Below, in pieces: positions 1-7,548 of a stretch of 16,262 nucleotides of DNA (the stretch's first letter is position 1; each line of letters opens with the position of its first letter). The stretch comes from Ardenticatenales bacterium (lineage in GTDB: Bacteria > Chloroflexota > Anaerolineae > Promineifilales > UBA4811), in assembly GCA_030667645.1 (NCBI GenBank), contig DAOUVM010000013.1:1-16262 (forward strand). The letters run 5' to 3'. The notes below the pieces were generated by a model that was not told where the DNA came from, did no database searches, and saw only the letters and a program-made list of their open reading frames with translations. Position numbers and translations under genes: made by a program.

Positions 1-1076
1 TCAGTTCCTTCCTCTATCTGTACAATATGCTCAACAATCCCCACCAAGTGTACGCAATGCGCCGTTACGTGCCGGCGGTCGTGCCAACCTTCCTGATCGG
101 CGCGGCAGTCATGCTGGACCGCCTATGGAGTTCGTCGCGCCGCTGGCGCACCGGCCGAGTACTCGTGGTGTTGACCGGTCTGGTGCTGGTGATCCAATTG
201 CTGTGGGCAGGCCGCTTTCTCCTGCCCCAGGTCGACAATCAGGGCTTGGTGGCGCAAGTTGCTGACTTGGCTGTCGCCCTGCCGCCTGATGACCTCATAC
301 TATTCAACGACTCTTCCACTGTTGGGTGGGGCGACACCCTGGGCACAGCGCTGACCTATCTGCACGGCCGGCAGGTGATGACTGTTCGGCAGGAGCAGCC
401 AGATACAACCATTCTATCAAAGCAACTGGCGGTCTGGACCAGTACCGGGCAAGGCGTCCTCATGGTGCCCGGGAACCGGCCGGCATTTTTCGATCTGCCC
501 GACTGGTCCCTAGAGCCCACTGGCGAGTTCGCCCTAGAGTATCGTTCTCTGGAATCATCGTACACACACTTTCCCCGTCAGATCACTACCCACAACATGA
601 ACTTGGAATTCTATCGGGTTGTGCCGAACACCAGCACGGCTCCCGTCACCCTCCCCTACGAGATAGACGTGGGCGCCGGGGATTTCGGCGCCCTGGTAGC
701 TGGTTTCTACGGCCGGGAAAAGTCCGGCAACCTTACCTTTCGGTGGACGGCGCCTGAGGCGCGCATCCGCCTGCCGGCCGACGCCCTTGCGCAAGCCACC
801 GTTCTACTCCTGAACGTGGCCGCCCCTCGACCTGGGGTTGATGCCACCCGGCTTGATCTGGCTCTCGACGGCGCGCACTGGACCAGCCTCTCCGTCGACC
901 ACGGTTTTGCCGTCTACGAGGTTACACTGCCGCCAACAGTCCCGGCCGGGAACCCCGTTATTCTCACCCTCCGGGCTGGGGGCTGGAACCCCAGGGCAGC
1001 CGGGGTGAGCGAGGACAACCGCGACCTGGGCGTAATGTTGGATTGGGTGGAAATCGCTGGTCGAGATCTCCAGTAG
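1..1076 (+). CDS. Membrane glycosyltransferase-like protein, C-terminal part (5' end outside window)
   Basis: The reading frame is open from base 3 with no stop before the first ATG at 27, so this is the 3' part of a longer gene. The visible protein starts in a membrane region: a short aromatic segment, then R-R-Y-V-P followed by a hydrophobic stretch, and a second hydrophobic helix ending around L-L-W-A-G-R-F. The remaining roughly 270 residues are soluble and probably extracytoplasmic, rich in beta-type sequence. A helix preceded by R-R-Y-V-P is typical of the last helices of large GT39/PMT-like membrane proteins that use polyprenyl-phosphate sugars, so that class is inferred. No catalytic motif is visible because the N-terminal half is missing. 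It ends seven bases before the next GT4 gene, which suggests one operon. It could instead be a polysaccharide-cluster membrane protein of unknown activity. Confidence 0.6.
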   Translation, partial: SSFLYLYNMLNNPHQVYAMRRYVPAVVPTFLIGAAVMLDRLWSSSRRWRTGRVLVVLTGLVLVIQLLWAGRFLLPQVDNQGLVAQVADLAVALPPDDLILFNDSSTVGWGDTLGTALTYLHGRQVMTVRQEQPDTTILSKQLAVWTSTGQGVLMVPGNRPAFFDLPDWSLEPTGEFALEYRSLESSYTHFPRQITTHNMNLEFYRVVPNTSTAPVTLPYEIDVGAGDFGALVAGFYGREKSGNLTFRWTAPEARIRLPADALAQATVLLLNVAAPRPGVDATRLDLALDGAHWTSLSVDHGFAVYEVTLPPTVPAGNPVILTLRAGGWNPRAAGVSEDNRDLGVMLDWVEIAGRDLQ

Positions 1077-1083
1077 GTGAGAA

Positions 1084-2301
1084 ATGAACATAGCTATCCT
1101 TACTTCTACCTACCCCCGTTTTCCGGCCGATGGCACGGGGTCTTTTGTTGGATCCCTCGCCGAAGCACTGACAGCATTGGGACACAGTACACATGTCTTG
1201 GCCCCGTACGATCCGGCAGTGCAGAGCACAACCACCGCAGTCAATCTCAGGCGCTTTCGGTACATTCTGCCAGACAGCCTCTCGATAGTCGGTCACGCTC
1301 GCTCCCTCGAAGCGGACACACGACTCAAAGGGCTGGCTTTTCTGCTGATTCCTCTATGGAGTCTGGTGGCGGCTGCCCACCTTGCTCACACAATCCTTCG
1401 CCACAAGATTGATGTTCTCTATGCTCAATGGGTTCTTCCCAGCGGCTTTGTCTCGGCTGTCGTCGCTCGATTCTTCGGTAAACCACTGGTTATTCATCTG
1501 CATGGCTCAGACGTGTTTGTGAGCGAAAGCAATCCCGTCTTCGGGCACATCGCCCGTTGGAGCTTCAAGCAAGCAAGCGCAGTCATCGCCTGCAGCGATG
1601 ATCTACTCAGTCGGAGCATCGATATCGGGCTTTCTCCTGACAAATCACTGGTCATCCCGTATGGAGTGGAGACGCGGCGCTATCGACCAGGCAATGAAGA
1701 CAAAGAATTGCGGGCTCGATTGGGCGTTCCAGATCGGGCTCCGCTCATCCTAGCCATGGGGCGTCTGGTATACAAGAAGGGATTCGAATTCCTCCTCCGC
1801 TCTGCGCCAATAATACTGACAGCCTTTCCCGAAACACGCTTTGTCATCGCTGGTGAAGGCAGTATATCCCAGGAACTGGTAGCTCTCACAGCCGAGTTGG
1901 GAATAGGCAGCCGAGTCATATTCCCGGGTCACATTCCCTGGCATGAAAGCCACCGATACTATCAGATGGCCGATGTGCTCGTTGTCCCGTCTGTGGTAGA
2001 TGAGCATGGCAATGTGGATGGATTGCCCAACGTCCTGCTCGAGGGGATGTCCACCGGACTCGCCATTGTCGCCAGCCGCGTGGCAGGAATCCCCGCGGTT
2101 GTTCGCAACAAAGAGAACGGGCTACTGGTGCCTGAGAAAGATCCGGATGCTCTAGCAGAGGGCATCAGACACCTGCTCCAGTCGCCGGAACTTCGTCGTG
2201 CCTACGGCCGGGCAGCCCGCAGGGACGCGGTCGCAGAGCTTGATTGGTCCCAAATCGCTTCCCGCGTGGCAACGGTACTGGAAGGAGTCGTGAGAGACTG
2301 A
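1084..2301 (+). CDS. Glycosyltransferase family 4 (GT-B fold)
   Basis: Cytoplasmic retaining glycosyltransferase of 405 residues, the usual GT4 length. The N-terminal acceptor domain opens with the beta-strand M-N-I-A-I-L-T-S-T-Y-P and a glycine-containing turn (D-G-T-G-S-F), as in sugar transferases that act on lipid-linked acceptors. The linker to the donor domain is near V-I-P-Y-G-V-E (about 190-196). In the donor domain, G-R-L-V-Y-K-K-G (226-233) is the nucleotide-sugar loop. D-G-L-P-N-V-L-L-E (312-320) is the E-x7-E motif, with the first Glu replaced by Asp. The ATG at 1084 is preceded by a GTAGGTGAG ribosome-binding site. It lies seven bases after the upstream gene and probably shares its transcript. 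Donor and acceptor cannot be read from sequence; a hexose added to an exopolysaccharide or O-antigen-like unit is the likely role. Confidence 0.9.
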   Translation: MNIAILTSTYPRFPADGTGSFVGSLAEALTALGHSTHVLAPYDPAVQSTTTAVNLRRFRYILPDSLSIVGHARSLEADTRLKGLAFLLIPLWSLVAAAHLAHTILRHKIDVLYAQWVLPSGFVSAVVARFFGKPLVIHLHGSDVFVSESNPVFGHIARWSFKQASAVIACSDDLLSRSIDIGLSPDKSLVIPYGVETRRYRPGNEDKELRARLGVPDRAPLILAMGRLVYKKGFEFLLRSAPIILTAFPETRFVIAGEGSISQELVALTAELGIGSRVIFPGHIPWHESHRYYQMADVLVVPSVVDEHGNVDGLPNVLLEGMSTGLAIVASRVAGIPAVVRNKENGLLVPEKDPDALAEGIRHLLQSPELRRAYGRAARRDAVAELDWSQIASRVATVLEGVVRD

Positions 2302-2302
2302 C

Positions 2303-2626
2303 ATGATGCAGCCTATCCGCAACCTGTCAAACTGCGAGATGCCGCATCCCATCCCGTGCGCACATGGCATAGATAATCCGGGCTGTTTTCAGAACACCCT
2401 CGGCGCAGACCTTGAGAAGCGGTGCTGCCAGGACATCGGCGGTTCTATCAGGATGAATGTCCGCTAGCTGACAGCAACATTCGGTCAGGTGGTTGGTGTT
2501 GACTCGCACCGGAAAGCCCTCTGCTTGTCAGCCGGCCAAGCATCAGACGACAATCCAGCATTATTTGTGGCGGAGACAGCTCACCTCCCGTTTCAGCAAG
2601 ACCTCTTCGACCTGCTTGACGGCTGT
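2303..2626 (+). pseudogene. Remnant of a class I SAM-dependent methyltransferase
   Basis: One frame from ATG 2303 is recognisable as a Rossmann methyltransferase, but it is broken. Q-D-I-G-G-S near 2423-2440 looks like a damaged motif I (normally L-D-I-G-C-G-S-G) that has lost its Cys-Gly. An in-frame TAG at 2465-2467 follows. The same frame then continues through L-T-A-T-F-G-Q-V-V-G-V-D (motif I extension and post-I acidic residue) and on to A-H-L-P-F-Q-Q-D-L-F-D-L-L, the motif II region with its acidic pair. After about 2626 the similarity stops and glycosyltransferase sequence begins in another frame. TAG could have come from CAG or GAG by one base change. It cannot encode a working enzyme. 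It resembles the methyltransferases that accompany GT4 genes in such clusters. The family call is mine by motif. Confidence 0.65.
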
Positions 2627-2636
2627 CCCTCGTGCC

Positions 2637-2996
2637 GAGGTGCGAATCACGCCCCATCATACCCACCAGCCGGTGGATCAAACGGCACTCGATGTAGCAG
2701 CAGCCCGCCGGGAACTCGATCTGGACGCAGAACGGCCGGTGCTGCCGTTCTTTGGATCTGTGCGCCCGTACCCGCGGTTGGACGTACTGGTGGAAGCATT
2801 GCACGCAATCCGCCACGAGTACCGTGTTCATGTGCTGATCGTCCATTCCGATGATCCGCTGGCTTTGGCAGACGCTGCTGCCCGGGTCTGCCGCCGTGAC
2901 CTGGGAGACAGGTTGGCAAACGGTGTTTCCTCCCAGATTGACCGTTTCCCCTGGCCAGGATTGGCGCGTATTGTTGGAGAGCTAGCATCGATTTGA
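2637..2996 (+). pseudogene. Remnant of a GT4 glycosyltransferase with internal deletion
   Basis: This 119-codon stretch has the start and the end of a GT-B donor domain but not its middle. It begins with V-R-I-T-P-H (the linker strand), then A-R-R-E-L-D-L-D-A-E-R-P-V-L-P-F-F-G and V-R-P-Y-P-R-L-D-V-L-V-E-A-L, the first strand and helix. At about codon 70 (near 2841-2852) it jumps directly to D-D-P-L-A-L-A-D-A and R-F-P-W-P-G-L-A-R-I-V-G, which are the last two helices of the family. Roughly 100 residues, including the E-x7-E nucleotide-sugar site, are missing without loss of frame. The acceptor domain is also absent and is replaced by methyltransferase-derived sequence in a different frame. 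The normal lysine of R-P-Y-K-G is Pro-Arg here. No function is expected. Confidence 0.7.
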
Positions 2997-3039
2997 ACAA
3001 AGTGGTGAACCTGGACCTCATATGACAAGGACCCAAGAC

Positions 3040-3056
3040 ACCAGGTTTTTCCTGGT
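3040..3056 (+). repeat. Inverted repeat overlapping the -10 element
   Basis: ACCAGG-TTTTT-CCTGGT is a perfect 6-base inverted repeat with a 5-base spacer. Its right arm shares the first T of the TATAAT box and contains the TG of the extended -10. Placement over the polymerase contact site fits a small operator, but six-base arms can occur by chance. Confidence 0.35.
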
Positions 3057-3061
3057 ATAAT
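3053..3061 (+). promoter_or_regulatory. Extended -10 promoter for the five-gene glycan operon
   Basis: TGGTATAAT is a perfect extended -10 (TG-N-TATAAT, hexamer 3056-3061). There is no good -35; the closest is AAGACA at 3035-3040 with a short 15-base spacer. The predicted start is about 20 bases upstream of the TTG codon at 3091. It sits just after the pseudogene stretch, so it would free the operon from the decayed upstream segment. Confidence 0.6.
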
Positions 3062-3090
3062 CCATCTAGCACGACTGAGGAGACACTGGT

Positions 3091-4290
3091 TTGAGAATCG
3101 CTTTCTTGCTCACACAGAGCCTAGAGAGTCCATCTGGATTGGGCCGCTATTGGCCATTGGCCAAGGAGATGGGGCGCCTCGGGCATCAAGTGGACATCCT
3201 GGCACTGCACCACGATTTCAGAGCGCTGGATCGCAGGCATTTCCGGCAGGAGGATGTCGAGGTGCGATATGTTGGGCAGATGCATGTTCTCAAGAGAGAC
3301 AGCACAAAGTCCCACTTCAGCCCAGTCCAGCTCTACCGGATTGCGCTCGCTTCCACCTGGCAGTTGATGAACCACGCGCTAAAGACGCCGGCCGATGCCT
3401 ACCATCTCGGCAAGCCCCACCCAATGAACGGCTTGGCAGGTTGGATAGCCGCACGACGCCGGAAGGTGCCTCTGTACGTTGACTGCGACGACTATGAGGC
3501 AGCGTCCAATCGGTACTCGGACCGATGGCAAAGACCGATTGTGCGTTGGTTTGAGGACTGGTTGCCCCGTGAGGCCACCGGCGTCACTGTCAACACCCCC
3601 TTCACAAAGACTCGATTGCAGGCATTGGGCATCCCAACCGACCGGATTGTCTACGTACCCAATGGAGTGGACCCAGCGCGATTTGCAGCCAGCCACGGTC
3701 AGTCCCCGGTTGCGCTTCGTCAACAACTGAGCCTGGGCAGTCGGCCCGTGATCCTGTACCTGGGCACCCTTAGCCTCGTCAGTCATCCAGTAGACTTGCT
3801 CATCCGTTCTTTTGTTGCCGTCCACGCTCACTCGCCAGAGGCGATGCTGCTGCTGGTTGGCGGCGGAGACGACATCGCTCCACTCAAGGAATCGGTGCGA
3901 GCACTGGGTTTGCAGAACGTTGTCCAGTTCCTCGGCCGGGTGCACCCGGCCGAGGTGCCGGCATTTTTGCGCATGGCAGACGTGTCGGTAGACCCGGCGC
4001 ATGACGACCTGATAGCACAGGGTCGGTCACCCCTCAAGATCGTTGAGAGCATGATGGTGGGTACCCCGGTGGTTACTGGCGACGTTGGAGATCGCCGCCA
4101 GATCCTGGCTGATGGTCAGGCCGGGCTGCTGGTGAGACCCGGCTCGGCAAGCGCTCTCGCTGAGGGAATTATCAAACTAATCCGCAACCCAACGTTGGCC
4201 CAACGACTGGGAGAGGCTGGCCGGCTGCGGGCTGGGCTTTTTCACTGGGACCGCCTAGTGCGGGATTTCATGCAGGTATACCAACAGTGA
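3091..4290 (+). CDS. Glycosyltransferase family 4 (GT-B fold)
   Basis: Cytoplasmic sugar transferase of 399 residues. It begins at a TTG codon preceded by TGAGGAGA at good spacing; no better ATG or GTG fits the conserved first strand M-R-I-A-F-L-L-T. The acceptor domain has the glycine turn S-G-L-G-R-Y (15-20) and H-P-M-N-G (110-114). Y-V-P-N-G-V-D (188-194) marks the interdomain linker. The donor domain shows Y-L-G-T-L (223-227) and S-P-L-K-I-V-E-S (313-320). Glu319 is the conserved second Glu of the E-x7-E motif, and the first Glu is absent, as in many GT4 members. It is the first gene after the TGGTATAAT promoter and overlaps the next gene by four bases (GTGA), so the two are probably translationally coupled. 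Specificity is unknown. Confidence 0.9.
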   Translation: MRIAFLLTQSLESPSGLGRYWPLAKEMGRLGHQVDILALHHDFRALDRRHFRQEDVEVRYVGQMHVLKRDSTKSHFSPVQLYRIALASTWQLMNHALKTPADAYHLGKPHPMNGLAGWIAARRRKVPLYVDCDDYEAASNRYSDRWQRPIVRWFEDWLPREATGVTVNTPFTKTRLQALGIPTDRIVYVPNGVDPARFAASHGQSPVALRQQLSLGSRPVILYLGTLSLVSHPVDLLIRSFVAVHAHSPEAMLLLVGGGDDIAPLKESVRALGLQNVVQFLGRVHPAEVPAFLRMADVSVDPAHDDLIAQGRSPLKIVESMMVGTPVVTGDVGDRRQILADGQAGLLVRPGSASALAEGIIKLIRNPTLAQRLGEAGRLRAGLFHWDRLVRDFMQVYQQ

Positions 4291-5180
4291 CCTCTGGCCA
4301 TCCCCCGGTTGCAGCGATCGTACTCAACTGGAACGGCCGTGACAACACGTTGGCGTGTCTGGATTCGCTGAGCGCAACGGACTACCCGGCATTGGAGCTA
4401 ATCGTGGTTGACAATGCCTCCACTGACAACAGTGTGTTGGCAATTGGAGCTGCCGTTCCCCAGGCAAAGATGCTGCGGAACGAGCACAACCTGGGCTACG
4501 CTGGGGGTAACAACGTGGGCATCGCCTATGCCTTGAGCGGGCCGGCCGCCTACGTGCTCATTATTAACAACGATACGCGAGTTCACCGAGAATTCGTGCA
4601 CGAACTCGTCCGAGCCGGCGAGATCCACGTCCGAGCTGGCGCCCTGATTCCAAAGATCTACCGCTGGGACGATCCCAAGCGCATCTGGGCGGCGGGCGCT
4701 CGCTGGTGCCGTGTCCCGCCGCGAGTCAAGATAATCGGCTTGAACGCCCCCGATGCTTCGGTATTTGATCGATCTCGGGAGTTAGAGTACGCTACCGGTT
4801 GCGCCTGGCTAATCCGTCGGGAGGCGCTCCAGACGGTGGACGGCCTTGACTCTGGATACTTTATGTATCAGGAGGATTACGACTTTTGCTACCGGCTCCG
4901 GGAGAAAGGGTACACCCTCCGCTTTGTGCCAACCGCCAAGGTTTGGCATCAGGTATCGGCCGGGTTGGGCCTTCGCTCAGCCCATTGGTGGTACCAGTGG
5001 AGTCGATCTGTCGTTCGTTTCTATCGGATCAAGAACCGCTTTCCCGCGCACTGGCTGGTTCTCTTTGCAGGATGGGTCATGCTACGCGAGCTGGTCAAGG
5101 GGGATGTGCGTTTTGCAGCCCCCTATCTGCGCGGGCTGCGCGATGGATGGCGAGCGCTGGAAGCCGAAGGATCCGAGTAG
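4287..5180 (+). CDS. Glycosyltransferase family 2 (GT-A fold), rhamnosyltransferase-like
   Basis: Inverting nucleotide-sugar transferase of 297 residues. The GT-A core is plain: V-A-A-I-V-L-N-W-N-G (8-17), L-I-V-V-D-N-A-S-T-D-N-S (38-49), then N-N-D-T-R-V (94-99), the DXD-equivalent metal site, and Y-Q-E-D-Y-D-F (194-200), which holds the acidic catalytic-base region. A-T-G-C-A-W-L-I-R-R (169-178) is typical of the WbbL-like rhamnosyl/galactosyl branch. Its GTG start overlaps the TGA of the preceding GT4 gene. The C-terminal 60 residues (from about 238) are basic and amphipathic, with a hydrophobic helix at W-L-V-L-F-A-G-W-V-M-L, and probably sit on the inner membrane surface. The exact sugar cannot be assigned. 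Confidence 0.9.
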   Translation: MTSGHPPVAAIVLNWNGRDNTLACLDSLSATDYPALELIVVDNASTDNSVLAIGAAVPQAKMLRNEHNLGYAGGNNVGIAYALSGPAAYVLIINNDTRVHREFVHELVRAGEIHVRAGALIPKIYRWDDPKRIWAAGARWCRVPPRVKIIGLNAPDASVFDRSRELEYATGCAWLIRREALQTVDGLDSGYFMYQEDYDFCYRLREKGYTLRFVPTAKVWHQVSAGLGLRSAHWWYQWSRSVVRFYRIKNRFPAHWLVLFAGWVMLRELVKGDVRFAAPYLRGLRDGWRALEAEGSE

Positions 5181-5188
5181 GTAGCTGC

Positions 5189-6088
5189 GTGGAGTGGGTA
5201 ACTTGTGCTGTCTGCGGAGCCGATGACAGCGAACCCTTGCTGATTCGCGCTGACCGGCTCTCTGGGGAGCATTTCCAGTTTCGGGAATGCCGGAGATGCG
5301 GTCTGCTCTACCTCAATCCCAGGCCAAGCATGGATGAGATAGCCGCTTTCTACCCAGACCGGTATGAACCCTATCGGGCAGACCTGCCGGCCGATTGGCT
5401 GACTGCCCGGCGCACCCAAGGAGCACAGGTGATCAAACGACGGTTCGTAGAAGCGTTCCGGACCGGTGGCCGGCTGCTGGACGTGGGCTGTGCCACAGGG
5501 GACTTTCTCGCCCGGATGGCTGTGCGCGACTGGGATGTCCAGGGCGTAGAAACCAGCCCGTTGGCAGCCCGGGTTGCACGGAAGCGGCACGGGGTGCCCG
5601 TTTTCGTGGGACAGTTGGGAGACATGGACTTTTCGAACGGGAGCTTTGACGTGATCACTCTCTGGGACGTGCTGGAGCACTTGCACAACCCACTGGCCGA
5701 CCTGCGCCGCATTCACCGACTATTGGTGGCCGGCGGGCATGTGATCCTGTCCATCCCGAACCTGCAGAGCTGGGACAGAATACTATTTGGATCTGCGTGG
5801 ATTGGGTGGGACGCGCCGCGTCACTTGCACATGTTTCCCCCCAAGCCACTGGAACGGATGCTATCTTCAGCGGGCTTTCGAATCATTGCGCGGCGTTGTA
5901 TTCTGGGTGGGATCGGAGCGTTTATCCTGAGCTATCAATTCTGGCTAGCTAGCACAGCCCCCAAGTCATGTCTGCAGGTCTTGCGGGCTCCAAGTCCGCT
6001 GCTCCCGGTGCTGCTCTGGCCCTACAAAGAGCTTGCATATCGCTTTGGACGCGGCCCTATTGAGACAATAGCTTGCATCAAGACATGA
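5189..6088 (+). CDS. SAM-dependent methyltransferase with N-terminal zinc ribbon
   Basis: Class I methyltransferase of 299 residues (Methyltransf_23-like). Four cysteines in two C-x2-C pairs (C6, C9, C34, C37) make a zinc-ribbon-like N-terminus. L-L-D-V-G-C-A-T-G (97-105) is the SAM-binding motif I, V-E-T (120-122) carries the post-I acidic residue, and S-F-D-V-I-T-L-W-D-V-L-E-H (152-164) is motif II/III. G-G-H-V-I-L-S-I-P-N is the following strand. The frame is open for another 300 bases upstream, but that part lies inside the GT2 gene and is not family-like. GTG 5189 directly precedes the cysteine pair and has a weak AGGT upstream. Proteins of this design often methylate sugars or glycan intermediates in polysaccharide clusters; the substrate here is inferred from context. 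It overlaps the next gene by ATGA. Confidence 0.85.
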   Translation: MEWVTCAVCGADDSEPLLIRADRLSGEHFQFRECRRCGLLYLNPRPSMDEIAAFYPDRYEPYRADLPADWLTARRTQGAQVIKRRFVEAFRTGGRLLDVGCATGDFLARMAVRDWDVQGVETSPLAARVARKRHGVPVFVGQLGDMDFSNGSFDVITLWDVLEHLHNPLADLRRIHRLLVAGGHVILSIPNLQSWDRILFGSAWIGWDAPRHLHMFPPKPLERMLSSAGFRIIARRCILGGIGAFILSYQFWLASTAPKSCLQVLRAPSPLLPVLLWPYKELAYRFGRGPIETIACIKT

Positions 6089-7548
6089 ATCTCCGCCTGC
6101 AACTTGCTTTGGTGCTCGTGCTCCTGACGGCTTTCGGTCTTCGTGTGCATGGGTTGGATGCAGAGAGCCTGTGGGCCGATGAGGGTTACTCTATCTCATT
6201 GGCTCGCCATGACCTGGGGGAGATCGTACGAGGGACTGCGGCCGACCAGCACCCCCCACTGTACTACCTCCTTCTCCATGCGTGGATTACGGCTGGCGAG
6301 TCAGTATTCCAGGTCCGGTATCTATCTGTTCTGTTTGGATTGCTGGCCGTCTCGCTGATGGGGTGGATTGGACGACTGGTTGGAGAAGATAGACTGGCGT
6401 TCATCGCGGCCGGGCTCATGGCGGTTTCGCCGATGCATGTCTGGTATTCTCAAGAAGCTCGGATGTACATTCTGCTCTGCACACTTGGAATCATCTCTGG
6501 CGGACTTTGCTGGAAACTGGCCCGCGGGGAAGGGAAACCTCGCCACTGGCTAGGTTTCTTGATCAGTTCGTCGTTAGCCATCTACACACACTACTTTGCC
6601 TTTTTCCTGCTGTGTTTTGAGAACCTGGCAGTTGCGTTGTGGATTTCGCGCACCCGCCAAGTGCGGAATTGGTACAGATGGCTGGCTGGACAAGTGATCC
6701 TCGTCCTCGCTTTTGCCCCCTGGATACCAACTGCCCTCTACCAAGCTCGCTTCCATCGCATGACGTGGATGCCCGTGCCCAATTGGCCCGCCTTGCGCGA
6801 AACGCTGATCCTCATGAGCACGGGATTGACTGGGCGCACGGACGCCCTCTACTATCTCGCGATGGGGTGGACGGTATGTGCCATGTTGGCAGGAGCGAGA
6901 GCCATTTGGAAAGAACGGAGCCGCACCCAAAGAGCTGCACTCTTTGCCTTCCTGTGGTGGGCTGTCCCGATTTTCCTGATCCTTGCGATCTCACAACGCT
7001 ATCCGATCTTTCAGCAAAAGCAGGTTCTCATCTTTCTTCCCGGCCTGCTATTGTACGCCGCTTGCGCATTGTGCTCGCTCCCGCGCTGGGCAGCCGCCTC
7101 GTTGTTGACAGGTGCCCTCTTGCTGGCTGGATTTTCCCTCAGCACCCTGTACGGAGACCCACAAAAACAGGGATGGCGTGAAGCAGCCCGCTATATTTCC
7201 CTGAACCAGCTACCTGGCGATGGAATTTACCTGAACCCGGCCGCGGCCGATCCAACCTTGACATATTATCTGACAGAGCCGATGCCGATCAGGGGTTACC
7301 CGCCAGGATACGACATTGTCCGTGGAGGATGGAGAGGAGAATTGCTGACACCCAAGATTGCTGCCGCTGAATTGGCACCGCTGGCTGATGAACATCCTCG
7401 GATCTGGCTAGTCCAGTTCAGTGCTGATTTCTGGGACCCAGGCAATGCATTACCCACCTGGCTGTCAGAACACGGGCGGTTGCTCGCTGAGCAAAGCTTT
7501 CGTGGAGTGGATGTGCGAATCTATGAGACTCGGGCCAGCAATGAGTAA
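6085..7548 (+). CDS. GT39/ArnT-like polyprenyl-sugar glycosyltransferase, integral membrane
   Basis: Polytopic membrane protein of 487 residues in the GT-C fold. The first helix is followed by E-S-L-W-A-D-E-G-Y-S (27-36), whose Asp-Glu pair is the catalytic loop of PMT/ArnT-type enzymes. H-P-P-L-Y-Y (56-61) and S-P-M-H-V-W-Y-S-Q-E-A-R-M-Y (115-128) are further family signatures. Many hydrophobic segments follow, and then a soluble C-terminal domain of about 110 residues. These enzymes move a sugar from a polyprenyl-phosphate carrier to an extracytoplasmic acceptor. The ATG at 6085 overlaps the stop of the methyltransferase (ATGA); a TTG four codons earlier is a less likely start. The gene ends eight bases inside the next one. 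Donor sugar and acceptor are unknown. Confidence 0.85.
   Translation: MNLRLQLALVLVLLTAFGLRVHGLDAESLWADEGYSISLARHDLGEIVRGTAADQHPPLYYLLLHAWITAGESVFQVRYLSVLFGLLAVSLMGWIGRLVGEDRLAFIAAGLMAVSPMHVWYSQEARMYILLCTLGIISGGLCWKLARGEGKPRHWLGFLISSSLAIYTHYFAFFLLCFENLAVALWISRTRQVRNWYRWLAGQVILVLAFAPWIPTALYQARFHRMTWMPVPNWPALRETLILMSTGLTGRTDALYYLAMGWTVCAMLAGARAIWKERSRTQRAALFAFLWWAVPIFLILAISQRYPIFQQKQVLIFLPGLLLYAACALCSLPRWAAASLLTGALLLAGFSLSTLYGDPQKQGWREAARYISLNQLPGDGIYLNPAAADPTLTYYLTEPMPIRGYPPGYDIVRGGWRGELLTPKIAAAELAPLADEHPRIWLVQFSADFWDPGNALPTWLSEHGRLLAEQSFRGVDVRIYETRASNE

Noticed and set aside
2647..3072. Minus-strand open frames across the decayed stretch
   Set aside because: They have no family motif, whereas the plus strand shows methyltransferase and GT4 motifs. 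They are antisense shadows of the pseudogenes.
3379..4002. 207-codon minus-strand frame inside the second GT4 gene
   Set aside because: It is antisense to a well-supported glycosyltransferase, has no motif or ribosome-binding site, and its composition is typical of shadow frames.
4886..5188. Upstream extension of the methyltransferase frame by about 100 codons
   Set aside because: It lies wholly inside the GT2 gene, and its translation is rich in Arg/Ser/Cys with no family likeness. The cysteine pair that starts the zinc ribbon follows GTG 5189.
7421..7540. Earlier ATG 7421 for the LPG-synthase-like membrane protein
   Set aside because: The added 40 residues overlap the GT39-like gene and break the expected short charged N-terminus before the first helix. 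ATG 7541 fits the operon pattern.
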